64,000 nt of DNA from Bartonella sp. HY038 (GCF_014117425.1 NZ_CP059725.1:2356001-2420000), one strand, 5' to 3'; counted from the stretch's first letter, positions 47,474-57,638 are shown. The notes: generated by a model from the sequence alone, not told the origin. A program made the numbers and translations.

Positions 47474-49876
47474 TTACTTTGGCTTGAATAAATACTGAAC
47501 CTTTGCTGCCTTTTTTATAGCTTCACTTGAATATAGTAATTGTCGATATTGGCCGCTTTGCCAATCATCTTTTAAATCTTGATAATGCTCATTATCAGGA
47601 TTGCCAGATTGACCAGGGGTATTGATAAAAATGCTATTATCCCATTGCCCGACATCAATAATCATGCGCACAGAAGGGCCGGTTGTAACCTGATAATTTT
47701 GCAGATTATATGCCGCCATATTGGGCGATGTTGCGGAGCCGCCAAGCTCGATATCGGCTATCGACCAGTCATCATTAACAAAGTGCTGTAAAGGATGTTG
47801 CAACCGTAATTGATGTAGCTTGCCCCATTGCCACGCCTTATAATCTGTTCCAAGCCTGTTTGTTGCTTCCTCAAAGGCAGTTTTTAGCGTCTCATCAAGC
47901 ACAAGCGCTAAATAATCAATGTTATTTTTGGCAATTTTTGCAAGCTCTAATCGCAAGGATGCAGTGTCAAAAGGCATAGCAAGATTGATCAAACTTTGAT
48001 CTGCACCCTTCGCCTTAGTAAGATATGCCCCAAGATGATTATTAAACCAAATTTCAAATAATGCCGCAGCATTTGATGATTTACTCAAATCACCATTCCA
48101 CTGGCAAAGAATATCAAATGCCAAACGGCTTTCTCGCTTGGTTAACTGCTCAACCTTAATAGACTGAATGAGGCTTTGAACGGTTGTTACTGTGTAAGAA
48201 AGGGTTGAGTTTTGCAACTTAGCGCAATCATCCAAACCTATTTTTTCTTTTTGTTCTAAAAATTGATGAATGACTTTAGATCGACTAACATCCAACCATT
48301 CAAATCCGATTGCTGAATGATTTTTTAGCCATGCTTCATCAATATTCATAGCATTTGCTGTGGCTAAAAATCCCGATGGCGGATTTTGTCTCATAGGCGT
48401 TGTTGATGGATCAGCATAGCCGCTCCACTCAAACATACCATTGCCTGATATCGGCAAAAGCCCTGCCCAATTATGCCTTATAGGAAATGCCCCTGCTGGT
48501 TTCCAAATAATATTGTCATTACAATCAGCATAAATATGATTGACGCTTGGCGTACCCCAGTTTTTTAAACCATTAAGATAGTCATCTGGTGTTTTTGCAT
48601 TCATAACAGCAAGGCTTGCCATATAAGGCGCCATACCGGCATCAAGCCAAACGGTTTTAATGGCATAGACTTTTTTATGCTCGCTATTTTGGAAGATTAC
48701 CGGCCCATGCTTTGTAAATTGCAAAAATAGTTTTTGTGCAGGGTAATTTTTAACCTCGATCATTTCTTCAATATCAATAAAGGCTTCTTCTTGCCCCTGA
48801 TACATATAATGCGTAGATTTTGATGGAGCCATATCATAACAATAAATATCTTCTTGATCGGCATAAAATATCGTTAAGGCAAAAGACGCAAAACCATTAT
48901 GCCCCATGCTAATACCAGGGACACAAGGCTCTCCTGCACCAATAACATCAAGCTGTGGCATGGTAAGATGAATAACATAGCGAACTGAGGGTAAATTATG
49001 GGTTCGGTGTGGATCAAGGGCAAGAATAGGCCGCCCTGTTGCCGATTTTTTACTGGCAATTGCCCAATTATTTGATCCCTCAAGACTAGAGCCTGTACCA
49101 ATCACTTCACTATCCGCGTGATTACCCGTCAGCTTAATCGCCTTATCATCACCAATTTTCCCTGCAGGCGTTATATGCCCCCAATCATCGGCTTCGTCCA
49201 ATTTGGCATTCATACGCTTTCTGTCAAAGCTTACTGGTGCTAAAGCTAGAAAAAAATCATTCAGAATGTGATTATTAGCAAAATCGTCTAAATAGACGTC
49301 ACTATCTTCATTTGAAATAGAAATAAACGGCTCAAGATTTTGCCTTAACCTATCGACATATTCACCAATTTCTATATCTGTTGCGAGAGATAAAATCTTG
49401 GCGCGCAAAGCTTCTGACGATGCGTTGCGGGTAAGTGAATGGCTGCGAATACGCACAACATCTTCTGCTTGCCAAAAATCTGGAAATGTATCAAAGACCA
49501 AAAATTCTGGTGGCAATTTAAATGAGCCAGCTTTAATGCCGTTAATATAGCTATTGATCCCCTTTACAAAAGCTTGGCATATCTCATGTGCATGATCCCC
49601 ATAACAGGCAAATTCTTCTGCCATATTGCCACGATAAAGGAAAAGGCGTGCGGCGCGATCCTGTTTTAAATATCCTGCGCCAAAATCACGAGCAAGCAAG
49701 CCTAACCCGCGTTTACGCCATAAATCGATCTGCCATAAGCGATCACGGGCGGCATTCCAACCTTGTAGAAAGAATAAATCATCACGATTTTGAGCATTAA
49801 TATGGGCAATTCCACTATCATCTATGGTGATTGAAGCATCGGCATGAATATCTTGAAGTTCTATCGGTGTAATCAA
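47474..49876 (-). CDS. Penicillin-acylase-family Ntn hydrolase (S45)
   Basis: The protein has 800 residues. S45 enzymes are made as precursors and cut to expose an N-terminal serine that attacks amide bonds. The expected new N-terminus is S268 in LEGSNNWAIAS, giving an alpha chain of about 267 residues and a beta chain of about 533. Beta-chain motifs include LALDPHRTHNLPS, GISMGHNGFASFAL and TKHGPVIF. No signal peptide is seen, whereas most characterised members are exported, so it may act in the cytoplasm on an imported N-acyl compound. The start is TTG (MITPIELQD), with AGGGG eight bases upstream. Its place between peptidase and binding-protein genes supports a catabolic role. Confidence 0.88.
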   Translation of the reverse strand: MITPIELQDIHADASITIDDSGIAHINAQNRDDLFFLQGWNAARDRLWQIDLWRKRGLGLLARDFGAGYLKQDRAARLFLYRGNMAEEFACYGDHAHEICQAFVKGINSYINGIKAGSFKLPPEFLVFDTFPDFWQAEDVVRIRSHSLTRNASSEALRAKILSLATDIEIGEYVDRLRQNLEPFISISNEDSDVYLDDFANNHILNDFFLALAPVSFDRKRMNAKLDEADDWGHITPAGKIGDDKAIKLTGNHADSEVIGTGSSLEGSNNWAIASKKSATGRPILALDPHRTHNLPSVRYVIHLTMPQLDVIGAGEPCVPGISMGHNGFASFALTIFYADQEDIYCYDMAPSKSTHYMYQGQEEAFIDIEEMIEVKNYPAQKLFLQFTKHGPVIFQNSEHKKVYAIKTVWLDAGMAPYMASLAVMNAKTPDDYLNGLKNWGTPSVNHIYADCNDNIIWKPAGAFPIRHNWAGLLPISGNGMFEWSGYADPSTTPMRQNPPSGFLATANAMNIDEAWLKNHSAIGFEWLDVSRSKVIHQFLEQKEKIGLDDCAKLQNSTLSYTVTTVQSLIQSIKVEQLTKRESRLAFDILCQWNGDLSKSSNAAALFEIWFNNHLGAYLTKAKGADQSLINLAMPFDTASLRLELAKIAKNNIDYLALVLDETLKTAFEEATNRLGTDYKAWQWGKLHQLRLQHPLQHFVNDDWSIADIELGGSATSPNMAAYNLQNYQVTTGPSVRMIIDVGQWDNSIFINTPGQSGNPDNEHYQDLKDDWQSGQYRQLLYSSEAIKKAAKVQYLFKPK

Positions 49877-49915
49877 TGAGGATACCCCTAATCAACAAAG
49901 AAATGAATGTAAAAA

Positions 49916-51049
49916 TTATTCAAGTCGTGTAAATAATCCTGCCATTAGTTTTGCCCGCTCAAGCAAGGACGAAACAAATATATGCTCATTTAAAGTGTGC
50001 AGCCCAGCCCCCCGAACACCAACCCCGCATAGACTAGCTATCCGCAAAGCACCGGTAAAATTGGCGTCAGACCCGCCTCCTTGGCTGCTTGAACTCATGG
50101 GAAAACCAATTTGCGCCGCTATATCCTTTGCAACATTATAAAGTGCCATTGTTTCTGGAAGCTCTGGTGACCAGACTGGCCGTGTAACGCCGCATTGCAC
50201 CCCAAATTTAACGCCATTGAAATCACCTGTTAAAGCACGCATCTTGGCGTTACCCGCATCAAGATCCTCTTGGGTTTTTGCCATGCTCAAAACTTCGGCG
50301 TCACAGGTAGATGACACGCAATTAACCCATTGCCCGCCTCGAATGACACCAACACTAAAAGTGCAATCTTCGCTGGTCATGGCTTCAATTTCACCAATTT
50401 TTTCAGCCATTAAAGCGATGGCCGAACGTCCCTCTTTAAGCCGCCACCCAGCATGGGAGGGAACACCGCTCGTTCTAATATTATAACGCGCAATGGCATA
50501 GCGACCGGTCGTTGCGCCTTGATTTTCTTGCGCAGGTTCAGGGCACAAAACATATTTATTACGCAATGCCTCTTGTTCAATCAACGTGCGTGTTGATGGA
50601 GTTCCTACTTCCTCATCTGGCGTAAATAAAAACGTAACTGGCAATGATGTTTCTAGGCCGTGTTGACGAAGCATTCGCATTGCTTCAAGTGCAACAAAAT
50701 TGCCGCCCTTCATATCCTGAATACCCGGCCCATATAATTTGCCATCCTGCAACCGAAATGGGTTTTGTTGTAATGTACCAATTGGATGAACCGTATCAAA
50801 GTGCCCAGAAACTAAAATTCCCGGTTGCCCAGCATTTTTATGCGGGAATGTAGCCCGTATGGAATCACCAAAGCCCATTCTCCCAGGAATCCGTTCAATC
50901 ATCGCACCGGCAAGCACAAGGTCATAAGAAACTAAGTCCATCATTCTATTAACTGCCGCCGCATCATAGGTTGGACTTTCACATTTAACCCATGTGCCAA
51001 GTCGCTCTATCATGTCACTTTCATCAAATGGTAGATCAAGAAAACCCAT
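49916..51049 (-). CDS. M20-family peptidase (glutamate carboxypeptidase, CPG2-like)
   Basis: This di-zinc exopeptidase has 377 residues. Metal and catalytic positions are visible: H and D in SGHFDTVHP, D in GIQDMKGGNF, the EE pair in TPDEEVG, E in CPEPAQE, and H near the C-terminus in LHTLNEH. The dimerisation domain begins SGVPSHAGW. Relatives remove C-terminal glutamate from peptides or folates, or act on aminoacyl amides. There is no signal peptide. AGGGAGAAG precedes the ATG. It is the sixth gene of the operon. Confidence 0.9.
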   Translation of the reverse strand: MGFLDLPFDESDMIERLGTWVKCESPTYDAAAVNRMMDLVSYDLVLAGAMIERIPGRMGFGDSIRATFPHKNAGQPGILVSGHFDTVHPIGTLQQNPFRLQDGKLYGPGIQDMKGGNFVALEAMRMLRQHGLETSLPVTFLFTPDEEVGTPSTRTLIEQEALRNKYVLCPEPAQENQGATTGRYAIARYNIRTSGVPSHAGWRLKEGRSAIALMAEKIGEIEAMTSEDCTFSVGVIRGGQWVNCVSSTCDAEVLSMAKTQEDLDAGNAKMRALTGDFNGVKFGVQCGVTRPVWSPELPETMALYNVAKDIAAQIGFPMSSSSQGGGSDANFTGALRIASLCGVGVRGAGLHTLNEHIFVSSLLERAKLMAGLFTRLE

Positions 51050-51109
51050 TATATCTTCTCCCTAAATACTTATACTCTTATCTATCGCTCACATTTGCCT
51101 GTTCTGCGT

Positions 51110-52288
51110 CTATGCATGGCTTGTGTCAGCTAACCGCATTTCAATAAGGCGTGCATAAATCGATGCACCAATTGGCAGCAAATCTGGATCAAATATAAAA
51201 CCCGGATTATGAACCGCTTGCGGACCAGGGTGATTAATATTGATATAAGCACCCGGCACTTGGCGCAGCATGAAAGAAAAATCTTCACTTCCCATCATAG
51301 GTGGCGCATCTATATTGATATTTTCCATTCCTAAAATTTCGGCTGTAGCGGCTATATAAGCGTCAGTGCAGTCTGCATCATTGAACAGAACATCGAAAAT
51401 TTCTTTAAACTCAATTGTGATTTTTATATCATGCGCCAAGGCCAATCCTTGGCAAATTGCCGTCATGCGTCTCTGCATCAAATCACGTATTTCAAGATCA
51501 AAAAACCTTAAAGTACCGCCAATTTCTGCAGTTTCAGGAATAATATTATAGGCACTCCCTGTATGAAATTTGGTACATGACAATACCGCCGTACTGGTGG
51601 CAACAATATTACGCGAAACAATCGACTGTAATTGTTGCACCAAGGCGCTACCTATAAAAAGCGCATCCTTAGAGTCTTGTGGTTGCGCACCATGGCTACC
51701 CTTACCATGGATGACAATATCAAAAAAACTTGCACCAGCCATAGCATTCCCTTTACGGATTGCTGCTGTTCCAAGCTTTGCCTGCGGTTTATTATGCATG
51801 CCATAAATTTCATCACAAGGAAAACGCTGAAATAGATTATCAGCAAGCATTGCCTTTGCACCGCCCAATCCTTCTTCTGCTGGTTGAAAAATAAAAACCG
51901 CAGTTCCTTTAAAATCTCGGCTCTGAGCCAAATATTGCGCCGCGCCTAGCAACATGGTGGTGTGGCCATCATGGCCGCAAGCATGCATTTTATTGGCAAC
52001 TTTAGAGCTATAAGCAAGTTCGCTCTGCTCTTCAATTGGTAAAGCATCCATATCGGCTCGAAGACCAATGGTGCGATTGTCATTCATTTTACCATGTAAA
52101 ATACCAACAACCCCAGTTTTACCAACATTGGTATGAACTTCATCAAAGGCAAATTCTTGCAGTTTTTTGGCAACGATTGCTGCGGTTCGCGTCTCCTCAA
52201 AGCCAATTTCGGGATGCTGATGCAAATCTTCAAATAATGCCCGCATTTCTTGTTCATGCTCAGAAATAAAAGGAATAATATTCGCCAT
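51110..52288 (-). CDS. M20D-family amidohydrolase (second copy)
   Basis: The protein has 392 residues. The metal site is MHACGHDGHTT (H102, C104, H106, D107, H109), then FQPAEEGLGGAK and YGMHNKPQ. The dimerisation segment is GKGSHGAQPQDSKD. It is a paralogue of the gene at 23411-24592, sharing most motifs. It probably deacylates an N-acyl amino acid. The start is the ATG ending at 52288, with GGGGGT upstream, eleven bases after the fused ATPase gene stop. The longer frame reaching 52345 would overlap that gene. Confidence 0.9.
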   Translation of the reverse strand: MANIIPFISEHEQEMRALFEDLHQHPEIGFEETRTAAIVAKKLQEFAFDEVHTNVGKTGVVGILHGKMNDNRTIGLRADMDALPIEEQSELAYSSKVANKMHACGHDGHTTMLLGAAQYLAQSRDFKGTAVFIFQPAEEGLGGAKAMLADNLFQRFPCDEIYGMHNKPQAKLGTAAIRKGNAMAGASFFDIVIHGKGSHGAQPQDSKDALFIGSALVQQLQSIVSRNIVATSTAVLSCTKFHTGSAYNIIPETAEIGGTLRFFDLEIRDLMQRRMTAICQGLALAHDIKITIEFKEIFDVLFNDADCTDAYIAATAEILGMENINIDAPPMMGSEDFSFMLRQVPGAYININHPGPQAVHNPGFIFDPDLLPIGASIYARLIEMRLADTSHA

Positions 52289-52299
52289 AATAACCCCCA

Positions 52300-53967
52300 T
52301 TAAGATGCAGAAAGCGTGATTGGTTGCCGGCGTTGGAAATCCCAAAAAAGGCTTGGTGCAGCATCAATTAATGATTTAGTATAGTCATGCTGGGGCGTGC
52401 CTAAAACATCAATAGCGCGCCCTTGTTCAACCACATTCCCCTTTTGCATCACAATAACATCATCACAAATCTGGGCTGCGACACGCAAATCATGGGTGAT
52501 AAAGATAATTGTAATGCCTGTTTCTTTTTGCAAATCATCTAAAAGTTGTAAAACTTGCGCCTGCACAGAAACATCAAGAGCCGAAACAGCCTCATCGGCA
52601 ACCAAAATATCAGGTTTAAGGGCGACAGCACGCGCAATCGCTATACGTTGACGCTGACCACCTGAAAACTGATGCGGATAACGATTTAAACTATCTTCGG
52701 GCAACGACACAATATTTAACAAACGTTGCGCTTCACTTATGGCCTGATCGCGGCTAACCCCATAATTAAGCGGTCCTTCAATCAAGCTACGCTGAATTGT
52801 CCAACGCGGATTTAGAGAGCGAAAAGGATCTTGAAAAACCACTTGTAACTTTTTACGATAGGGTTTCATTTGGTGAGCAGATAGGCCAGCAATATCATCC
52901 CTGCCTAAATATATGCTTCCCTCTGTTGGCTTTATAAGCCGCATGATTGAGCGCGCGACAGTCGTTTTTCCCGATCCAGACTCGCCAACAATACCCAATG
53001 TTCGCCCTGGCGAAATCGAAAAATTGACATTAGTCGCCGCTTTAACAATATTTTTTTTAGCAAAAAAGCCTTTTGAAAAATATTCCATGCCCAAATCTAC
53101 GACATTTATAACTGAAGTTTCATCGCTATTTGGGCGCGGTTGGCGTGGAATAAGACTTGGCACAGAATTTAAAAGCTCTTTACAATAATCAGTCTGCGGA
53201 TTTGTAAAGATATCTTCAACACTGCCCTGCTCAACAATAGAACCTGTACGCATAACACAAACGCGATCAGAAATTTCGGCAACAACGCCCATATCATGAG
53301 TGATAAATAAAACCGCTGTGCCATGGCTTTTTTGCATTTCATCAATAAGTGATAGGATCTGCTTTTGGGTTGTCACATCAAGCGCTGTGGTTGGTTCATC
53401 GGCAATAAGAAGCGCCGGCTCCATAATCAGAGCCATTGCAATCATAATACGTTGGCGTTGTCCACCCGACAATTGATGGGGATAGGAATTAAAAATACGT
53501 TGTACATCGGGTAAGTGGACTTGTTCCAACATATGAATAACGCGCTTGCGCTTTTCATCCTTTGGTAGTTTTGTATGTAAATCAAGAACCTCCATAACTT
53601 GATCGCCAACCCGCATCACCGGATTAAGCGCCGTCATTGGCTCTTGAAAAATCATCGATAATTTGGTGGCACGCAGCTCACGCATTTGCGCCGCGGATAA
53701 ATCAAGAAGCTCCCGACCTTGCAAGTTGATCGAACCCGATTTAACTGATAATGCGCCTTTGGGTAAAAGCCCCATTGTTGCAAGCGAGGTTACCGATTTG
53801 CCGGAGCCGGATTCGCCCACGAGACAAACGGTTTCCCCTTTGCGAATTTCAAAAGAAACCTGTTTTAACACGGGTGGCAAATGGTCAAGATTATCAAGCT
53901 GGACGACAAGATCTTTTACCTTGAAAACGACATCTTGGTCTGAAAAGTCACGTTTTTTAAAAAACAA
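52300..53967 (-). CDS. Peptide ABC transporter, fused double ATPase (DppD-DppF, GsiA-like)
   Basis: The protein has 555 residues and two complete ATPase domains. The first has Walker A GESGSGKS at 51-58, signature LSGGQRQRIMIAMAL and Walker B LLIADEPTTALD. The second has GESGSGKTT, FSGGQRQRIAIARAV and ILVADEAVSALD. Note DEA in place of DEP in the second Walker B. Each domain ends with an oligopeptide-type C-terminal extension (NSVPSLIPRQPR in the first). This layout matches GsiA and YejF, which drive glutathione or peptide import. It is three bases after dppC. Confidence 0.93.
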   Translation of the reverse strand: MFFKKRDFSDQDVVFKVKDLVVQLDNLDHLPPVLKQVSFEIRKGETVCLVGESGSGKSVTSLATMGLLPKGALSVKSGSINLQGRELLDLSAAQMRELRATKLSMIFQEPMTALNPVMRVGDQVMEVLDLHTKLPKDEKRKRVIHMLEQVHLPDVQRIFNSYPHQLSGGQRQRIMIAMALIMEPALLIADEPTTALDVTTQKQILSLIDEMQKSHGTAVLFITHDMGVVAEISDRVCVMRTGSIVEQGSVEDIFTNPQTDYCKELLNSVPSLIPRQPRPNSDETSVINVVDLGMEYFSKGFFAKKNIVKAATNVNFSISPGRTLGIVGESGSGKTTVARSIMRLIKPTEGSIYLGRDDIAGLSAHQMKPYRKKLQVVFQDPFRSLNPRWTIQRSLIEGPLNYGVSRDQAISEAQRLLNIVSLPEDSLNRYPHQFSGGQRQRIAIARAVALKPDILVADEAVSALDVSVQAQVLQLLDDLQKETGITIIFITHDLRVAAQICDDVIVMQKGNVVEQGRAIDVLGTPQHDYTKSLIDAAPSLFWDFQRRQPITLSAS

Positions 53968-53970
53968 TTT

Positions 53971-54852
53971 CTAACTCTCCCGTTTTTTCTGTCTAGGGTC
54001 AAGGTTGTCACGAGCAATATCACCCAAAAGGTTGATACTAAGAACGCAAAGAGCGAGCATAAGACCAGGCCAAAGAATTAAAGAGGGTTTAATACGAAAG
54101 AACACCCGTCCTTCAGCCATAACATTACCCCATGTTGGAATCTCAGTGCTAATACCTGCACCTAAAAATGATAAAATAGCTTCCAGAAGAATGGCTGATG
54201 CCAAGACATAAGTGCCCTGCACAATAATAGGTGGGATAGTATTGGGTAACAAATGCTGGAAAAGTATTTTTGATGTGCTACTTCCCAAAGTCGTCGCCGC
54301 TTCAATATAAGGTTCTTCACGCGCTGTTAATACGACCGATCGCACAAGTCTTACCACACGCGGCACTTCTGGAACGGTGATTGCGATAATAACCGATGCA
54401 ATTGATGGACCATTTAAAGCAACCAATGCAATGGCAATCAATATTGACGGCATGGCCATTAATGCATCCATGGCGCGCATTATAAAGCCATCAGCTACAC
54501 GGAAAAAGCCAGCAAGAAGCCCAAAAACAATACCAACAACCACCGAGAATAATGCCGCAAAGATTCCGATAACCAGTGAAATACGCCCACCTAAAATCAT
54601 GCGTGAAAATAAGTCGCGGCCATAATTATCAGTACCAAGAAAATGTTCCTTACTTGGCGGCTGTAATCTTGCCATTGCATTAATCTGCAATGGATCATGG
54701 GTTGCAATATAGGGTGCAGCTAGTGTGACTATTATAATAATCAACAAAATAACAAGCGCGATAATTGGTCCAAAGCCAAGACGCATCCAGTTTGGAAACG
54801 AAATGATACGCAATAGCCAAAGGTTTTTTGAAGGAGTTGAAGGTACATTCAT
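53971..54852 (-). CDS. Peptide ABC transporter permease (DppC type)
   Basis: This inner-membrane permease has 293 residues and about six spans. The DppC-type N-terminal extension carries HDPLQINAMARLQPPSKEHFLGTDNYGRDLFSR, a family hallmark. The coupling region is EEPYIEAATTLGSSTSKILFQHLLPN. Its start codon overlaps the stop of the dppB-type gene by one base, so translation is coupled. It pairs with the preceding permease. Confidence 0.93.
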   Translation of the reverse strand: MNVPSTPSKNLWLLRIISFPNWMRLGFGPIIALVILLIIIIVTLAAPYIATHDPLQINAMARLQPPSKEHFLGTDNYGRDLFSRMILGGRISLVIGIFAALFSVVVGIVFGLLAGFFRVADGFIMRAMDALMAMPSILIAIALVALNGPSIASVIIAITVPEVPRVVRLVRSVVLTAREEPYIEAATTLGSSTSKILFQHLLPNTIPPIIVQGTYVLASAILLEAILSFLGAGISTEIPTWGNVMAEGRVFFRIKPSLILWPGLMLALCVLSINLLGDIARDNLDPRQKKRES

Positions 54853-55793
54853 CAGTAACGTATCCTTGGATCAAAAATTACATAAGAAATATCAATTAAC
54901 AAGTTGATGAAAATATAAACACCACTCGTCAACAAGATCATCGCCTGAATAATTGGATAATCACGTGCTAAGACTGCATCCACCGTCAAGCGCCCAATCC
55001 CTGGAATGTTAAAGATGCTTTCAGTCACGACAACGCCCGATATCAAGAGGGCAAAGCCGGTGCCAACAATCGTTGCAATGGGTACAGCAGCATTGCGAAG
55101 TGCATGAACAAATAAAATGCGGCTTTCCCCCACGCCTTTAGCGCGAGCGGTGCGAATAAAATCTTCGTTCAAAATATCAAGCATGGCCGCGCGCGTCATA
55201 CGGGCAATCAAAGCAATATAAATGGTTGCCAAAGTGACAGCCGGCAAAAATGCTTTTTGTAAAAATGGTAAAAGCCCTTGCGAAATTGGCGTGAAGCCCT
55301 GCACAGGAAACCATTTCAATTGAACTGCAAATATTAAAATCAAGACATAACCAACAAGGAACACCGGCACTGAAAAGCCCAAAACGGAAAAGCTCATCGT
55401 AAAATGGTCAATCCATGAGCGGTGTTTCCAAGCAGCTAGGACACCCATTGGAATTGCAATAAGCACCGAAAGTATAATGGTAAAAATCGCGATTGAAATA
55501 GTGGCAGAAAGCCGATCAGCAATCATATCACTAACTGGGACGCCTGAGATAAGCGAATTTCCTAAATTACCGCGCAAAAGATCCATTGACCAATGATAAA
55601 ATTGGACAATCAATGGCTCGTTAAGCCCCATGGCAGTACGGATTTTATCCAGTTGCTCTGGCGTTGCCGCATCACCTGCAATAATTGCAGCAGGATCTCC
55701 CGGGGTTAGTCGCAATAATAAAAATACAAAAATAGCCACCAAGAATAAAACCGGAATAATGGAAACTATACGTTTAAGGGTGTATTTAAGCAT
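54852..55793 (-). CDS. Peptide ABC transporter permease (DppB type)
   Basis: This permease has 313 residues and about six spans. DppB features are the N-terminal LLRLTPGDPAAIIAGDAATPEQL, the coupling segment NEDFIRTARAKGVGESRILFVHALRNA, and ESIFNIPGIGRLTVDAVLARDYP. AAAGGTG lies eight bases before the ATG ending at 55793. A GTG three codons earlier is possible. The mlrC-like gene ends 48 bases upstream. Confidence 0.93.
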   Translation of the reverse strand: MLKYTLKRIVSIIPVLFLVAIFVFLLLRLTPGDPAAIIAGDAATPEQLDKIRTAMGLNEPLIVQFYHWSMDLLRGNLGNSLISGVPVSDMIADRLSATISIAIFTIILSVLIAIPMGVLAAWKHRSWIDHFTMSFSVLGFSVPVFLVGYVLILIFAVQLKWFPVQGFTPISQGLLPFLQKAFLPAVTLATIYIALIARMTRAAMLDILNEDFIRTARAKGVGESRILFVHALRNAAVPIATIVGTGFALLISGVVVTESIFNIPGIGRLTVDAVLARDYPIIQAMILLTSGVYIFINLLIDISYVIFDPRIRY

Positions 55794-55841
55794 TAAGAAC
55801 ACCTTTAGAAAGAATAATAATCAAGTGGTTAGGACATATGC

Positions 55842-57356
55842 CTAAACATTGGATAATTGCGAAAACATGAGTCCATCGGGCTCAACTCTTAAGTCTGCCC
55901 GTAGTTTCTTCCAAGGAAGCGATGCCGGTGATAGCGGCATACTGCCTGGCGCAGTAGCAACGATAATGTCCTGCGCTATTTGGGTAAAATCAGCCCTAAA
56001 ATGCACCGAACTTTTCACCACTAAAATATCTTGTTCTTCTGGGATAATTCCAGCCATTTGAAAAAATGCCCGATCCGCCATTTGCGCCGCATGGGTTGTA
56101 ACAACAATACGTACATCATCAATGCGCAGGCAAACTGCTGGCCCAAGATCCATCTCAGTGCCACCGAAATAAGCTCCTGTTGCCTTCACCTTGGCGTCAA
56201 ACAGCCGCTCAATAGTAAAATCTGCCTCAAAAGGTTGATCGCCTCGGATGCCAGATTTTCCACCAAGTTTACAATGGAAGCGATCGCCTTCGTGTAATTG
56301 ATGGGCACTGGCTACCGCTTGCGCATCCACAATAAGACCAATAGCAGCTTTGGTGGCACCACAATTAACCAAGGCGGCAATCATGCCCGTGGTATCAGAG
56401 GAACCGCCTGCACCTGGATTATCTTGAGTATCAGCAATTATGATGGGAAGATCCGACGTTAATGCAAGCGACATTGCCTCATTCACTGCGTCACTGGGCA
56501 ACCAAGCTTTGCCTTTAAATGCGCTTTCGCGATCATTTAGTTCGTCAAGTAAGCTGTCAGCATGCGCTTCAACAGTGTTTATATCATCCCCATAAACAAA
56601 AATAGTAGCGCCACATTCATCAAAATCAGCCGCAGGAAACCCCATGAAAAGTGAAATTGACGAAATATGTGGACTATCTTCGGCTTTTTCTACAAGCTTA
56701 TAAAGACTGGCCGCAGGTTCTAGGCTTGTACATTGCCAAGCAATTGGCGTTAAAAAATCAGCGCGTCGCATGGCTTTATGCCAGTTTTCTTGGCTTTGCA
56801 TAAGATGATCAAGAACTTTAGCAGCGCGATAACCTGTCTCTTTCATATCAATATGGGGGTAAGTTCGAAAGCCAATAAGTGCATCAGCTAATGCAAACAT
56901 TCTTTTGGTAATATTGCCATGAAGATCAAGCGCGCATACGACGGGAATGTCGTATCCAACAACTTTACGTAATCGCTCAAGCAACTCACCCTCGCCATCA
57001 TCCACGTGCTCGGCCATCATTGCGCCGTGAAGATCCAAAAAAATGCCATCAATAGCATCAAGAGAAGCTATGCGATCAATAATTTCAGATGTTAGGTTTT
57101 CATAAGCCTCATAGGTAAGTGGAGCTGATGGAATTGCTCCCGCCCAAAGTGTTGGTAATAAAGTCCAATTTTTCTGGATCCCATATTGTAAACCACCTGA
57201 AATCGCGAGATTAACATTTGCAGCATTGGTTAAAATCTCGTCCCCACGAGATAATGGAATATAACCGCCACCTTGCACAAAATCGTCTAAATCAGCTGAA
57301 TAAGGCGCAAAAGAATTGGACTCGTGCAGAAACCCTGCATAAGCAATTTTTTTCAC
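55842..57356 (-). CDS. M81-family metallopeptidase (MlrC-like)
   Basis: The protein has 504 residues. MlrC is a zinc enzyme first known for opening the last peptide steps of microcystin breakdown. Many bacteria carry relatives of unknown substrate. Zinc and active-site candidates are H11-E12 in HESNSF, D109 and H110 in FLDLHGAMM, H117 in AEHVDDGEGE, and D144-H146 in CALDLHGN. There is no signal peptide. The start is GTG (MKKIAYAG), with AAGGGAA upstream. It is the first gene of the nine-gene transport and hydrolase operon. Confidence 0.88.
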   Translation of the reverse strand: MKKIAYAGFLHESNSFAPYSADLDDFVQGGGYIPLSRGDEILTNAANVNLAISGGLQYGIQKNWTLLPTLWAGAIPSAPLTYEAYENLTSEIIDRIASLDAIDGIFLDLHGAMMAEHVDDGEGELLERLRKVVGYDIPVVCALDLHGNITKRMFALADALIGFRTYPHIDMKETGYRAAKVLDHLMQSQENWHKAMRRADFLTPIAWQCTSLEPAASLYKLVEKAEDSPHISSISLFMGFPAADFDECGATIFVYGDDINTVEAHADSLLDELNDRESAFKGKAWLPSDAVNEAMSLALTSDLPIIIADTQDNPGAGGSSDTTGMIAALVNCGATKAAIGLIVDAQAVASAHQLHEGDRFHCKLGGKSGIRGDQPFEADFTIERLFDAKVKATGAYFGGTEMDLGPAVCLRIDDVRIVVTTHAAQMADRAFFQMAGIIPEEQDILVVKSSVHFRADFTQIAQDIIVATAPGSMPLSPASLPWKKLRADLRVEPDGLMFSQLSNV

Positions 57357-57638
57357 AACTTGTTCCCTTTATCCTTATTGGATATATCTTTTATACGTTC
57401 AGCCTATAGGGAAATGGAAAGTTGTCAATTGCCTTTTTAAAATTTCAATATAATTTTAAGTAAGCCATATTGAGGATATAAAATTAGTACCGTTAGATTT
57501 TAATCTTTAATAAGTTTGATAATTTTTTTGCAAAAAATAATTAAAAATTATGAAATTTTTCTAACGATAGGAATCAGCAGCAGCAAAAATTTTCAATAAA
57601 TATTGAATATAAATTGGGAATTTAACCCAAAATAAGGA
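57357..57638. other. Region between the mlrC operon and tRNA-Met
   Basis: Very AT-rich, without a credible frame. It must contain the promoter of the minus-strand operon. No regulator site was recognised. Confidence 0.4.

Noticed and set aside
55842..57356. A microcystin degradation cluster
   Set aside because: Only an MlrC-like gene is present. mlrA, mlrB and mlrD are not seen, and M81 proteins are common outside that pathway.
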